A stretch of DNA of 64,000 nt from Candidatus Phycosocius spiralis (GTDB lineage Bacteria > Pseudomonadota > Alphaproteobacteria > Caulobacterales > Aquidulcibacteraceae). Each line of letters starts with the position of its first letter. Within the stretch, counting starts at the first letter, position 1. The stretch is taken from assembly GCF_030158815.1 (NCBI RefSeq), contig NZ_BPFZ01000003.1, positions 1-64,000 on the forward strand, given 5' to 3'. Under the pieces are notes generated by a model that did not search any database, was not told where the DNA came from, and saw only the letters and a program-made list of their open reading frames with translations. Of this stretch, positions 35,194 to 44,747 are shown piece after piece. The position numbers and the translations under genes are program-made.

Positions 35194-38100
35194 ATGGTTG
35201 GTTTGATTGATCGTGACAGCAGGGTTTGGGCGGTTTTGGGGCCGACCAATACGGGCAAGACCCATTTGGCGGTGGAGCGTATGCTGGGCCATTCCACTGG
35301 CATGATCGGGCTGCCGCTGCGTCTCTTGGCACGCGAGGTTTATGATCGCATTGTGCGGCAAAAAGGCGTTGGCCATGTTGCTTTGGTAACGGGGGAGGAG
35401 CGGATTGTACCCGCTTCCGCACGTTATTTTGTCGCCACGGTTGAAGCGATGCCACTTGATCGCCCATTCTCCTTTGTGGCGATAGATGAGATCCAGCTAT
35501 GTGGCGACCCTGACCGGGGCCATATTTTCACCGACCGTTTGCTGCGCGCGCGCGGGCAAGCGGAAACCATGTTTATGGGCTCAGACACCATGCGCCCCAT
35601 GATCCGCGCGATGATCCCAGGCATTGAGATTGAACGGCGCGAACGCCTCTCTACCTTGACCTATACCGGGCTCAAGAAGATCACCAAGCTGGCGCGGCGC
35701 AGTGCGATTGTGGCGTTCAGCCAGGAAGATGTCTATGCGATTGCCGAATTGATCCGCCGTCATAAGGGTGGTGCGGCCGTCGTCATGGGGGCGCTGAGCC
35801 CACGCACCCGCAATGCGCAAGTGGCCCTTTATCAATCGGGCGAAGTGGACTTTTTGGTTGCAACTGACGCCATTGGTATGGGCCTGAACATGGATGTGGA
35901 CCATGTGGCCTTTGCCAGCCTGTCTAAATATGACGGGCGCCGCCATCGCCCCCTGCGGGCCGATGAGATTGCCCAGATTGCCGGGCGCGCCGGGCGCTTT
36001 CGCACCGATGGCACGTTTGGTGAGACTGCCGATTGCCCCGATCTTGATCAAGACGCGATTGAGCGGGTGGAGGGCCATCAGTTTGAAGCTCAAGACGCGC
36101 TGGAATGGCGCACAGCCGATCTCGACTATCGTTCCCTCGGCGCCCTGATCACCTCATTAGAAGCGCCCTCGCCCCATCCCGCCCTTAAGCGCACCCGTGG
36201 CGCGATTGATGAAGAGGCTTTCCGCCGCTTGGCAGGCTTGGATTGGGTGCAGACCCAAGTTAAATCTTCCGTTGGCGTGCGCCGCCTGTGGGACATTTGC
36301 CAATTGCCGGACTTTCGGAAAGCACCCCAAGAAGAACATGTGCATCTGATTGAGAGCTTGGCGCAGCATTTGTTGAAGCCTAAAGCGCGCATCCCGTCGG
36401 ACTGGTTTGCAAGGCGGGTGCAAGAGCTTGACCGCTCCGACGGGGATATCGAACAGCTACAACAACGCTTGGCCGCCATTCGCACTTGGACCTATGTCGC
36501 CAACCGATCTGACTGGGTTGATGAAAATAGTCACTGGCAAGGCCAAACACGGGTGATAGAAGACAGACTATCTGATACACTTCACGAACGCTTGATGCAG
36601 CGGTTTATCGATAAGCGAACTTCGGCCTTGCTTAAGGGCCTCAAACGGGAAAATGCAATGGAAGTTCACGTACAAGAGACGGGGGAAGTCACAGTTGAAG
36701 GCCACCCCATTGGCCGCCTTGTTGGGTTAAGATTTCAAGCTGATCCCTTAGCCACGGGTCTCGAAGAACGCGCCGTTAAAAATGCTGCTTTCACAGCTTT
36801 GCGGCCTGAATTGACTAAAAGACTGGATGCCATTGCCGCCGGGGGTATCAATGATTTTGTGCTTTCCGATCTGGGTGTGATCATCTGGCGCGGGGCAGAG
36901 ATTGCGAAGTTAATGGGCCACCAACCGCTCTTAAAACCGAAAGTGGTTATGATTGGCGGTGAGCTTGCCCAAGAAGATACGCTCAAACGCGCCCAAGAAC
37001 GCTTAGACGCTTGGCTGACTGAAATTGTGACGCGTGATCTTTCGATGTTATTGGCTTTGGCGCAGGCCGCTGAAGGCGAAGCTCTAAAAGGCCTGGCTCG
37101 TGGCGTTGCATTCCGGGTTGCAGAAGCCGGTGGCGTCATGGAGCGCGCTGACTTGGATGGCGATCTTAAACAATTAACCCAAGAGGACCGCCAGGCCTTG
37201 CGCGCCGTGGGGTTGCGCTTTGGTCGCGCTAACATCTATCTGCCTGCTCTTTTAAAGCCGCGCCCCGCGAGATTGCATGCGCTTTTAGCCTTTTTCACAG
37301 CGGGCGGGGATACCGCTTCGGCAAAACCCTTCTTGCCACCCCTAGGCGTCACAAGCTTTACCATGCGCGAGCCGGTGGCAACCAAGCCCTTAGCCGCAAC
37401 GGGCTTTCGCGCGTTTGGTACCCGCGCGGTGCGTCTTGATATTGTCGACCGCATCGCCGATGCATTATTTGAAGCGGCAGAAAGAGCCAAAGGCCCTTGT
37501 GTGTTTCCCGCCGTGATTGTGTCCTTGCTTGGGGCTTCACAGGAAGAAGCTGAAGCCGTGGTCGTGGCTTTGGGCTGGGAAAAGTTTGAAACCAGTCGCC
37601 CGGTTGTTGCGTCGGTCGAAGCGCCCATTAAAACGCCTGTTGAAGCATCAAGTAAGATCTTGGCTGAAGGCGAAACACCGGCCACGCAAGAAGCCGCCTC
37701 TGAAGCAGTCCCCAATGAGACGGCCATCGAAGTCGAAGTCAATGAAGGTGGGATTCCCGATGTGGAAACCCCAGTCGTGGCAAATGGTGAAACGCCTTCG
37801 CCAGATGCCGCCCCGTCAGCGTTGGAAACCGTCACACTGTGGCGGCGAAAACGCTCTAAGCTTGTACGACCAGATTTTAGAGCCAACCGAAAGCCCAACA
37901 CGGCTGGATCTGCGCAATCCCGCGCATATTCAAGTCCGTCACCGCCGCCGAAAGTGGAAGGCATGACGGGTCAACCCGACCCCTCGCGCGCACCCCGCCC
38001 GCCGCGACGCGATGATCCGCACGGGCGTAACCTACCCCGCCCAGAAGGCAGGCGCGATGGTAAAAAGGGCTTTAGGTCAGATGCGGGTCGAAACTTTGCT

Positions 38101-38322
38101 GCGGCTCCCCCATCACAGGGTCGTAAGGGCGCGGTGGCAATTGATCCAACCAACCCGTTTGCTGTCCTTGCTAGCTTAAAGCTTGCAGCCGCGCCTGAAA
38201 CCATCCGGCCGACTGTATCTCCCAAAAAAAAGAAAAATCGCCTCCCAACACACCCAAAGCCAAAGCCAGAAGCAGTTGTCATTGAGACTGATCCTGTTGC
38301 AATGGAACCAACACCTGAATGA
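35194..38322 (+). CDS. SUV3-like DExH RNA helicase with a long disordered tail
   Basis: A 1042-residue helicase of the Ski2/SUV3 type. Motif I GPTNTGKT is at 16-23, motif II is DEIQ near residue 96, and motif VI appears as AQIAGRAGRFRTDGTFG. LVATDAIGMGLNMDVDHVAF completes the second RecA domain. Mitochondrial SUV3 unwinds RNA for the degradosome, and alphaproteobacteria carry the bacterial counterpart. The last 220 or so residues are low-complexity: first Glu/Val/Pro-rich, then Arg/Pro/Lys-rich, with a short conserved-looking island, DPTNPFAVLASLKL. Such tails commonly bind RNA or partners such as RNases. The stop codon overlaps the S4-domain gene by four bases, so the two are co-translated. 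Confidence 0.9.
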   Translation: MVGLIDRDSRVWAVLGPTNTGKTHLAVERMLGHSTGMIGLPLRLLAREVYDRIVRQKGVGHVALVTGEERIVPASARYFVATVEAMPLDRPFSFVAIDEIQLCGDPDRGHIFTDRLLRARGQAETMFMGSDTMRPMIRAMIPGIEIERRERLSTLTYTGLKKITKLARRSAIVAFSQEDVYAIAELIRRHKGGAAVVMGALSPRTRNAQVALYQSGEVDFLVATDAIGMGLNMDVDHVAFASLSKYDGRRHRPLRADEIAQIAGRAGRFRTDGTFGETADCPDLDQDAIERVEGHQFEAQDALEWRTADLDYRSLGALITSLEAPSPHPALKRTRGAIDEEAFRRLAGLDWVQTQVKSSVGVRRLWDICQLPDFRKAPQEEHVHLIESLAQHLLKPKARIPSDWFARRVQELDRSDGDIEQLQQRLAAIRTWTYVANRSDWVDENSHWQGQTRVIEDRLSDTLHERLMQRFIDKRTSALLKGLKRENAMEVHVQETGEVTVEGHPIGRLVGLRFQADPLATGLEERAVKNAAFTALRPELTKRLDAIAAGGINDFVLSDLGVIIWRGAEIAKLMGHQPLLKPKVVMIGGELAQEDTLKRAQERLDAWLTEIVTRDLSMLLALAQAAEGEALKGLARGVAFRVAEAGGVMERADLDGDLKQLTQEDRQALRAVGLRFGRANIYLPALLKPRPARLHALLAFFTAGGDTASAKPFLPPLGVTSFTMREPVATKPLAATGFRAFGTRAVRLDIVDRIADALFEAAERAKGPCVFPAVIVSLLGASQEEAEAVVVALGWEKFETSRPVVASVEAPIKTPVEASSKILAEGETPATQEAASEAVPNETAIEVEVNEGGIPDVETPVVANGETPSPDAAPSALETVTLWRRKRSKLVRPDFRANRKPNTAGSAQSRAYSSPSPPPKVEGMTGQPDPSRAPRPPRRDDPHGRNLPRPEGRRDGKKGFRSDAGRNFAAAPPSQGRKGAVAIDPTNPFAVLASLKLAAAPETIRPTVSPKKKKNRLPTHPKPKPEAVVIETDPVAMEPTPE

Positions 38323-38699
38323 GTGCGGAGGTCGAAACTGCGCGCTTAGACGTTTGGTTGTGGCGTGCGCGTTTCTTTAAGACTCGTAGCCTTGCGACAG
38401 AGTTTGTGACACGCAAAGGCGTTCGGGTGCAGCGCCTTGGATTTCAGGTGCGCAAGATTGATAAGCCCGGCTATCACATCACCCTCGGGGATCAATTGGC
38501 TTTTGCTTTTGGTGGACAGCTACACCATATCGAGGTGCGTGCAATGGGTGTGCGCCGCGGGCCAGCTTCAGAGGCTTTTATGCTCTATGATGCGGCAGAA
38601 ACGCGCGACCCGGTTGACCTTTCAGGTCAGCGCGGTCACATCGGCCCAGACCTATTGTTGAGGAGCCCCCGCGAGGACCATGACCTATATCGTGACTGA
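38319..38699 (+). CDS. S4-domain RNA-binding protein (HslR-like)
   Basis: A 126-residue protein with an N-terminal S4 RNA-binding domain ([20 protein letters not shown], then TRKGVRVQR and [13 protein letters not shown]). HslR-type proteins bind stalled 50S subunits that carry peptidyl-tRNA. The gene overlaps the helicase by four bases and runs 20 bases into fdxA, an arrangement common in alphaproteobacteria. The pair of a helicase and an S4 protein suggests RNA surveillance or ribosome rescue, but this is inference from context. Confidence 0.88.
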   Translation: MSAEVETARLDVWLWRARFFKTRSLATEFVTRKGVRVQRLGFQVRKIDKPGYHITLGDQLAFAFGGQLHHIEVRAMGVRRGPASEAFMLYDAAETRDPVDLSGQRGHIGPDLLLRSPREDHDLYRD

Positions 38700-39021
38700 C
38701 GCCTGCGTAAAGTGCAAATATATGGATTGTATCGAAGTATGCCCGGTGGACTGCTTCTATGAAGGGGAAAATTTCCTCGTCATTCATCCTGACGAATGTA
38801 TTGATTGCGGGGTGTGTGAGCCTGAATGCCCAGTCGATGCGATCAAGCCAGATACCGAAGATGAACCCAACGGCAAATGGCTGGCAATCAATTCGGAATT
38901 TGCGAAAATCTGGCCAAATATCACAGTCAAAGGCGACCCACCTGCAGATCGCGATGCCTTTGCCAAAGAAAAGGGCAAGTTTGAAAAATATTTTTCGCCA
39001 AAGCCTGGCGAAGGTAACTAA
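38680..39021 (+). CDS. fdxA: Seven-iron ferredoxin
   Basis: A 113-residue soluble electron carrier with two clusters. Cysteines at 9, 12, 17, 21 and at 40, 43, 46, 50 (VCPVDC and [16 protein letters not shown]) are arranged as in the FdxA family, which holds one [3Fe-4S] and one [4Fe-4S] centre. The C-terminal half ([20 protein letters not shown]) is the usual extension. It starts inside the 3' end of the S4 gene, preceded by GAGGA, so translation may be coupled. In alphaproteobacteria it is typically essential and found next to carD, as here, although a pseudouridine synthase gene intervenes. Confidence 0.95.
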   Translation: MTYIVTDACVKCKYMDCIEVCPVDCFYEGENFLVIHPDECIDCGVCEPECPVDAIKPDTEDEPNGKWLAINSEFAKIWPNITVKGDPPADRDAFAKEKGKFEKYFSPKPGEGN

Positions 39022-39070
39022 AGCCGATAAGCCTATCAATCAAGGTCGTGAGACCCTTGGAGAGAACGTG

Positions 39071-39835
39071 ATGAATTGGTCAAAGACCTATGAAGGCACC
39101 GGACCCACCCGCGTCAATAAATGGATGGGTCAAACTGGGGTGTGTTCACGCCGTGAAGCCGAAGCTTTAATTGAAGCGGGCTTGGTGTCGATTGACGGAC
39201 TTGAGGTCGCTGATGTAGGACGCAAAATCCAGCCTGGCCAAACCCTGACCATTGCTGAGGCTGGCAAAACCCAGCTTGATAACCGCTTTTCCATTGTGAT
39301 CCATAAGCCCAAAGGCGTGGTCTCCGCCCACCCAGCGCCCGGACAAGTCCCAGCCATTCGCTTGTTGACACCTGAAAATCTGGTCGGTGCATGCGACATT
39401 TTTCCCGATGAAGAAACCAGTCTGGCTCCCGTCGGCCGCTTAGATATGGATTCTCGCGGACTATTAATCCTGTCCGAAGATGGGGTATTGGCCAAAGCCT
39501 TGATCGGCCCACAATCCGAGCTTGAAAAAGAATATTTGGTTGCCATTGAAGGAATAATCACCAACTGGGCGCTCGAAAAATTGCGGTTTGGCCTAATGCT
39601 TGACGGTCGTCAGCTAAAGCCCGCTCAAGTGGAGGTGATTGGTCGGTATCGATTGCGGTTTATTCTACAAGAAGGTCGTAACCGACAAATCAGGCGCATG
39701 TGTGAGGCGGTTGGACTTTATGTAGTCGATTTGGTGCGCATTCGCATCGGCTCTTTGATGCTGGGCGATCTACCCGAAGGCAAGTGGCGGTTATTGTCTG
39801 CGTCAGAGCGCCAAGCCTTGATTGGTGATGTGTAA
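39071..39835 (+). CDS. rRNA pseudouridine synthase, RsuA/RluB/RluE/RluF family
   Basis: A 254-residue enzyme that converts a specific uridine in 23S (or 16S) rRNA to pseudouridine. An N-terminal S4 domain (RVNKWMGQTGVCSRREAEAL) precedes the catalytic domain with the active-site Asp in GRLDMDSRGLLIL and the motif EGRNRQIRRMCEAVG. The open frame extends upstream, but it overlaps fdxA; the ATG with GGAGAG before it is the real start. The overall form resembles RluF. The exact target base cannot be set by eye. Confidence 0.9.
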   Translation: MNWSKTYEGTGPTRVNKWMGQTGVCSRREAEALIEAGLVSIDGLEVADVGRKIQPGQTLTIAEAGKTQLDNRFSIVIHKPKGVVSAHPAPGQVPAIRLLTPENLVGACDIFPDEETSLAPVGRLDMDSRGLLILSEDGVLAKALIGPQSELEKEYLVAIEGIITNWALEKLRFGLMLDGRQLKPAQVEVIGRYRLRFILQEGRNRQIRRMCEAVGLYVVDLVRIRIGSLMLGDLPEGKWRLLSASERQALIGDV

Positions 39836-39890
39836 AGTGGTGAGAAAACTCATGGGCAGTAAATTCATGGGGTGGTTACATTGCACGCGC

Positions 39891-39919
39891 TTCACTTTAC
39901 AATTTTTTTATGCTATAAA
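39891..39919 (+). promoter_or_regulatory. Promoter candidate for carD
   Basis: TTCACT and TATAAA are separated by 17 bases in the AT-rich part of the 240-base gap before carD. A transcript from here would have a leader of about 150 bases. GGCCTTTTTT within the leader has no stem that would make it a terminator. Confidence 0.35.
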
Positions 39920-40076
39920 AGTCAAGCTGTAGCAGTTCTGCACAGCATTCTCTGGTGGACTCCAACCTTACGAAGCAAAAAGACCTAACATCGAAACGGC
40001 CTTTTTTAAAAAGCACGTAGCGATGCAAGAATGCTTTTGTCTTTATGGGTTGGCATGGTGCGAGGGTTAGTTCGCG

Positions 40077-40589
40077 ATGAGCGAAGTTAAGAAGACAGCA
40101 TTATTTTCAACCGGCGACTACGTCGTCTATCCGGCCCATGGTGTTGGTCGGATCACCGGTATTGAATCTCAAACCGTAGCGGGCATTAGTTTGGAAGTGT
40201 TTGTTATTGCCTTTGATCAAGATAAAATGACCTTACGCGTACCGACATCTAAGGTTAAGGCTGGGGGTCTGCGTGCCTTATCTGGCCCAGGTATTATGGA
40301 CGACGCGCTTAAAACCCTGACGGGGCGCGCACGGATCAAGCGGGCGATGTGGAGTCGGCGGGCACAAGAATATGAGGCCAAAATCAATTCTGGTGATCTC
40401 ATTTCCATCGCCGAAGTGGTGCGTGACTTGCACCGTGCTACCAACCAACCTGAGCAATCCTACTCGGAGCGTCAATTGTATGAGTCAGCGCTCGACCGTA
40501 TGGCACGTGAAGTCGCCGCCATCGAAAGCGTAAATCGCGACGAGGCGATCAAAAAGCTGACAGGGACTTTGGCCACCCGCGCGGCGTGA
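40077..40589 (+). CDS. carD: CarD-family transcription factor
   Basis: A 170-residue protein. The N-terminal Tudor-like RNA polymerase interaction domain (TGDYVVYPAHGVGRITGIE) is followed by the helical DNA-binding domain (MWSRRAQEYEAKINSGDLIS, RQLYESALDRMAREVAAIES). CarD/CdnL proteins bind the RNA polymerase beta subunit and stabilise open complexes at ribosomal promoters; in Caulobacter the homologue CdnL influences growth and metabolism. It is monocistronic, with its own upstream promoter region. Confidence 0.93.
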   Translation: MSEVKKTALFSTGDYVVYPAHGVGRITGIESQTVAGISLEVFVIAFDQDKMTLRVPTSKVKAGGLRALSGPGIMDDALKTLTGRARIKRAMWSRRAQEYEAKINSGDLISIAEVVRDLHRATNQPEQSYSERQLYESALDRMAREVAAIESVNRDEAIKKLTGTLATRAA

Positions 40590-40741
40590 ATATCATTGTC
40601 TGGTTGAGATAGCCAAGGGCTGTGTACTAGGCATGCATTTAGGCAGAGTGGCTCTACGCCATGCGACGAGACGCCTATTCCCCTCAAGTTCTGTGGGGAC
40701 TTTAGCTTACCCGCCACTGGTCGAAAGGCTAAATCCAAGCG

Positions 40742-42070
40742 ATGATAGATGCAGTAGAAAAGTCTATTCCTAAAGTCGGTGTTGTTTCGCTTGGCTGCCC
40801 AAAGGCCTTGGTGGATAGTGAGCGCATCATCACACGCTTGCGCGCTGAAGGCTATCAGATCGCGCCAGATTATTCTGGCGCGGATCTCGTGCTTGTTAAT
40901 ACCTGCGGCTTTTTAGATAGCGCACGCGAAGAAAGCTTGGACGCCATTGGTGAGGCGATTGCTGAGAATGGCAAAGTCATCGTCACCGGTTGTTTGGGCG
41001 CAGAGCCTGATGTGATCCGGGAGCGTCACCCCAAAGTCTTAGCGATCACGGGGCCACAGCAATATGAAAGCGTGATGAGTGCGGTTCATACCGCCTTGCC
41101 GCCCAGCCCTGATCCGTTTTTGGATTTGGTGCCCGAAGGCGGGGTCAAACTCACGCCGCGCCATTATGCCTATGTGAAGATATCTGAAGGGTGCAACAAT
41201 CGGTGCTCTTTTTGCATCATTCCTAAATTGCGCGGGGATCTTGTTTCACGCCCAGCCGCCCATGTAATGGCAGAGGCGGAAAAATTGGTGGGTGCTGGGG
41301 TAAACGAGCTCTTGGTGATCAGCCAAGACACCTCCGCCTATGGGTTGGACATCAATTATGCGACCAGCCGCTGGAAAGAGAGCGACTATCGCGCGAAATT
41401 CTATGATTTATGCCAGGATTTGGGCAGCCTTGGCGTGTGGGTGCGCCTCCATTATGTCTATCCCTACCCCCATGTAGACGAAGTTCTGCCTTTGATGGCG
41501 CAGGGCAAAATTCTGCCCTATCTGGATATTCCTTTCCAACACGCCAGCCCATTAGTGCTCAAAGCCATGCGCCGCCCGGCCAATCAGGAAAAGCAAGCGG
41601 CCAGAATCGCAAAGTGGCGTCAGGAATGTCCAGATCTTGCTATCCGTTCAACCTTCATTGTCGGCTTTCCGGGCGAAACGGAGGAGGATTTTTCCCTACT
41701 CTTGGATTTCATGCGGGAAGGCCAAATCGACCGGGTCGCCTGTTTTAAATATGAAAATGTGGTACATGCCGCCTCCCGCGACCTTGAAGGCCATGTGCCC
41801 GAAGAGCTGAAAGAAGAGCGCTGGCATCGGTTTATGCAGGTCGCCCAAGAAGTATCCCAACAGCGCTTGGCGACCAAAGTCGGCAAGGAAGTCGATGTGA
41901 TCATCGATGAAGTGGATGATGAAGGCCCAATCGGGCGCACGATCTGGGATGCGCCAGAAGTGGATGGTGCGGTTGAGTTACATGGATTCAAGCGTGCAAA
42001 ACCCGGCGATATCGTGCGCGCCCGTATCATCGAATCTGGTGACTATGACTTAGTTGGCAGGGCGCTTTAA
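40742..42070 (+). CDS. rimO: Ribosomal protein S12 methylthiotransferase
   Basis: A 442-residue radical-SAM enzyme that adds a methylthio group to an aspartate of ribosomal protein S12. The N-terminal UPF0004 domain ([15 protein letters not shown] with its cluster cysteines), the radical-SAM [11 protein letters not shown] at about residues 155-165, and the C-terminal TRAM domain ([22 protein letters not shown]) are all in place. [11 protein letters not shown] marks RimO rather than MiaB. The following Rieske oxygenase gene begins 16 bases later, suggesting co-transcription although the functions are unrelated. Confidence 0.96.
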   Translation: MIDAVEKSIPKVGVVSLGCPKALVDSERIITRLRAEGYQIAPDYSGADLVLVNTCGFLDSAREESLDAIGEAIAENGKVIVTGCLGAEPDVIRERHPKVLAITGPQQYESVMSAVHTALPPSPDPFLDLVPEGGVKLTPRHYAYVKISEGCNNRCSFCIIPKLRGDLVSRPAAHVMAEAEKLVGAGVNELLVISQDTSAYGLDINYATSRWKESDYRAKFYDLCQDLGSLGVWVRLHYVYPYPHVDEVLPLMAQGKILPYLDIPFQHASPLVLKAMRRPANQEKQAARIAKWRQECPDLAIRSTFIVGFPGETEEDFSLLLDFMREGQIDRVACFKYENVVHAASRDLEGHVPEELKEERWHRFMQVAQEVSQQRLATKVGKEVDVIIDEVDDEGPIGRTIWDAPEVDGAVELHGFKRAKPGDIVRARIIESGDYDLVGRAL

Positions 42071-42086
42071 ATGGCCAAGGCCTGCT

Positions 42087-43163
42087 ATGTCTGATCCTGC
42101 TGAAACCAAAGACGGCCTGCTTCTGGATTGCTGGTATTTTGCCGCCACTTCGCACGAGTTGAAAGCGGGTAAACAGTTTCGCCGCATGATTTTGGGTGAG
42201 CCAGTGTTGCTTGGCCGCACAATGACGGGTGAAGTTTTGGCGATGCGAGATGTGTGCCCGCACCGCGCGGTGCCTTTATCGGCTGGTCGCCAAATTGAAA
42301 CCAATGGAGTGGCCACCATTGAATGCCCCTATCACGGCTGGCGCTTTGGTGGTGATGGGATGTGTAAGTTGATGCCATCTTTGGTCGAGGGCCAGCCCTA
42401 TGACGCGAGCAAAGTGAAGGTCCGCCACTATCCCCATCATGAAGCCAATGGGCTTGTGTTCATTTATGTAGCCCAGGACCCACGTTTTTCAGGCACACCA
42501 GACCTGCCCCCGCCCGAATTTGGTATCAAGGCCGACCGACCTAAATTCGTGGTCAGCCGCGTTTTTTCTGCCCATATGGACAATGCGGTGGTCGGACTTA
42601 TGGACCCGGCGCATGTGCCTTTCGTGCATAATCAATGGTGGTGGCGCCCGCCCTCGGTTGGCTTGAAAGTCAAGGAAAAACAGTTTGAACCAAGCCCGTA
42701 TGGCTGGGCCATTGCCCGCCATGCACCCTCGTCCAACTCCTTGGCCTATAGGATTTTGTTTGGCGAAGGTGTGACCACTCAGATTGTGTTTATGCTGCCT
42801 GGATATCGCTGGGAAGTGGTGGAAAATGCGACCATTCAATTCTTCACCTTGACATGCCTTACCCCGATTGATGGTCAATCGACCTTGATCACCCAAATCA
42901 GCTATTGGACGGGCTCCATGCTCTTGGATTTGATCCGCCCCATCCTGATCCCTGCAGCGCGTGAATTCCTGGATCAGGATGGCAGGATGGTTGATTTGCA
43001 AAACCAAGGCCTGCCCTTTACCAAGGCCATGCTTTGGATTGATGATATCGATGTGCAGGCCAAATGGTATATGAAGCTCAAGCGCGAATGGGACCAAAGC
43101 CGTGCAGTCGGTCGGGCGTTTGAAAACCCAATCGAGCCTTGCACGCTAAAATGGCGAAGTTGA
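42087..43163 (+). CDS. Rieske non-haem iron oxygenase
   Basis: A 358-residue oxygenase alpha-subunit-like protein. The Rieske [2Fe-2S] ligands are Cys57, His59, Cys80 and His83 (CPHRAV, CPYHGW). The catalytic iron site is suggested by DPAHVPFVH with His176 and His181, plus an acidic residue near the C terminus. Enzymes of this type hydroxylate or demethylate aromatic or sterol-like substrates and need a reductase encoded elsewhere. The ATG with AAGG upstream is used because the longer frame overlaps rimO. Nothing in the neighbourhood points to a substrate. Confidence 0.88.
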   Translation: MSDPAETKDGLLLDCWYFAATSHELKAGKQFRRMILGEPVLLGRTMTGEVLAMRDVCPHRAVPLSAGRQIETNGVATIECPYHGWRFGGDGMCKLMPSLVEGQPYDASKVKVRHYPHHEANGLVFIYVAQDPRFSGTPDLPPPEFGIKADRPKFVVSRVFSAHMDNAVVGLMDPAHVPFVHNQWWWRPPSVGLKVKEKQFEPSPYGWAIARHAPSSNSLAYRILFGEGVTTQIVFMLPGYRWEVVENATIQFFTLTCLTPIDGQSTLITQISYWTGSMLLDLIRPILIPAAREFLDQDGRMVDLQNQGLPFTKAMLWIDDIDVQAKWYMKLKREWDQSRAVGRAFENPIEPCTLKWRS

Positions 43164-43258
43164 TGACACCTCAATTCAAGGATTGGGCTTGCTTCTGGGC
43201 CCTCAGTCCGCCATCGTGGTTGAAAAGCTAGGCAGGGGTTCAGGGGAGAGCACGCTGG

Positions 43259-44395
43259 ATGCGAATAGCGATATTGAAGGAAACGCGTGACAAAGAAACC
43301 CGTGTGGCGGCCTCGCCAGAAACGGTGAAAAAGCTTGTCGCCGCGGGCCATGCGTTGGTGATTGAAGCGGGTGCGGGCGATCACGCCGCCACGCCAGATT
43401 CTTTATTCGTCAGTGCAGGTGCCGAAATTACCAAGGACGCAAAGGCGGCCCTAAAAGGCGCTGAATTGGTCTTAAAGGTTCGCAGACCTAGCGCAGAGGA
43501 GCTTAAACTGGTGCCAAAGGGTGCAGGTGTTGTCGCATTCTGGAACCCACATGGCGACAAAGCGCTGATTGAAGAAGCGGCCAAGGCCGGCATCATTGCG
43601 CTTTCGATGGAATTTACGCCACGTATCACCCGCGCCCAAGCGATGGATGCTCTGTCTTCGCAAGCTAATTTGGCAGGCTATCGGGCGGTCATTGAAGGGG
43701 CTGCCCTTTATGGGCGTGGTTTTCCGATGATGATGACGGCGGCGGGAACGGTTGCTGCAGCCAAATGCTTTGTGATGGGGGCAGGGGTTGCGGGCTTACA
43801 AGCCATTGCGACCGCACGCCGCCTTGGCGCGATTGTGACCGCGACCGATGTGCGCCCCGCTTCTAAGGAGCAAGTCGCTTCGTTAGGTGCTAAGTTTATC
43901 GCGGTTGAGGATGATGAGTTTAAAGCCGCTGAAACCGCTGCGGGCTATGCCAAGCCCATGAGTGCTGAGTATCAGGCCAAGCAAGCCATTTTGGTGGGTG
44001 AGCATATCGCCAAACAGGATGTTGTGATCACTACCGCTTTGATCCCAGGCCGTCCGGCTCCCGTCTTGGTGACGCCGCAAATGGTGGCCAAGATGAAGCC
44101 TGGCAGTGTGGTGATTGATTTGGCGGTTGAGCAGGGCGGAAATTGCCCGCTTTCAAAGGCTGACGAAATCGTGGTGACCGATAATGGGGTGACTATTGCA
44201 GGCTTTGCCAATCTACCGGGTCGGTTGGCCGCTGATTCCAGTGCGCTTTATGCCAAGAATTTGTTGAACCTGTTGCCGCTCTTGACCGATGAGGCCAGCA
44301 AAGGCTTTGCGCCCCATTTTGACGATGACATCATTAAAGGCATGCTGCTCACCCGCGATGGCGCGGTGGTGCATCCATCCCTGATAAGCAGCTGA
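43259..44395 (+). CDS. pntAA: NAD(P) transhydrogenase alpha subunit, NAD-binding part
   Basis: A 378-residue soluble domain I of the proton-translocating transhydrogenase. It binds NAD(H) and passes hydride to the NADP-binding domain of the beta subunit. MRIAILKETRDKETRVAASP starts the family fold shared with alanine dehydrogenase, and GAGVAGLQAIATARRLGA is the dinucleotide motif. The alpha subunit is split here into pntAA and pntAB, as in Rhodospirillum and other alphaproteobacteria. The three genes lie within a few bases of one another and form an operon. Confidence 0.95.
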   Translation: MRIAILKETRDKETRVAASPETVKKLVAAGHALVIEAGAGDHAATPDSLFVSAGAEITKDAKAALKGAELVLKVRRPSAEELKLVPKGAGVVAFWNPHGDKALIEEAAKAGIIALSMEFTPRITRAQAMDALSSQANLAGYRAVIEGAALYGRGFPMMMTAAGTVAAAKCFVMGAGVAGLQAIATARRLGAIVTATDVRPASKEQVASLGAKFIAVEDDEFKAAETAAGYAKPMSAEYQAKQAILVGEHIAKQDVVITTALIPGRPAPVLVTPQMVAKMKPGSVVIDLAVEQGGNCPLSKADEIVVTDNGVTIAGFANLPGRLAADSSALYAKNLLNLLPLLTDEASKGFAPHFDDDIIKGMLLTRDGAVVHPSLISS

Positions 44396-44404
44396 GGATT
44401 GAGT

Positions 44405-44746
44405 ATGGAAGCCGTTGACCCAACCGTTTTCCGCCTAGCCATTTTCGTGCTGGCGATCTTTGTGGGCTATTATGTGGTGTGGAGCGTGACCCCTGCGCTG
44501 CATACGCCGCTGATGGCGGTCACCAATGCCATTTCCTCGGTCGTCGTGGTTGGTGCTTTAGTCGCAGCAGCTGCGACAATACCGGGTGGAGGTGCGGATC
44601 CTGCGACGTGGGTATCGCGTGGCATGGGTGCTGTGGCGGTTGCTTTGGCTGCCGTTAATATTTTTGGCGGCTTTTTGGTGACCCAGCGCATGCTGGCCAT
44701 GTACAAAAAGAAGGATCGCCCATCTCCTCAAAATGAGGCGCACTAA
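44405..44746 (+). CDS. pntAB: NAD(P) transhydrogenase alpha subunit, membrane part
   Basis: A 113-residue membrane protein with about three or four helices ([60 protein letters not shown]) that forms part of the proton channel. The ATG follows GAGG; a TTG two codons earlier is less likely. It starts 9 bases after pntAA, and its stop is two bases before the pntB start. Confidence 0.94.
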   Translation: MEAVDPTVFRLAIFVLAIFVGYYVVWSVTPALHTPLMAVTNAISSVVVVGALVAAAATIPGGGADPATWVSRGMGAVAVALAAVNIFGGFLVTQRMLAMYKKKDRPSPQNEAH

Positions 44747-44747
44747 T

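Noticed and set aside
37236-37964. 242-codon frame antisense to the helicase tail
   Set aside because: Ser/Ala/Thr-rich complement of the low-complexity tail; a typical artefact of biased codons.
39836-40076. Small RNA gene (6S or SRP-like) before carD
   Set aside because: None of the conserved sequence or paired structure of 6S, SRP RNA or RNase P RNA is visible; best read as promoter and leader.
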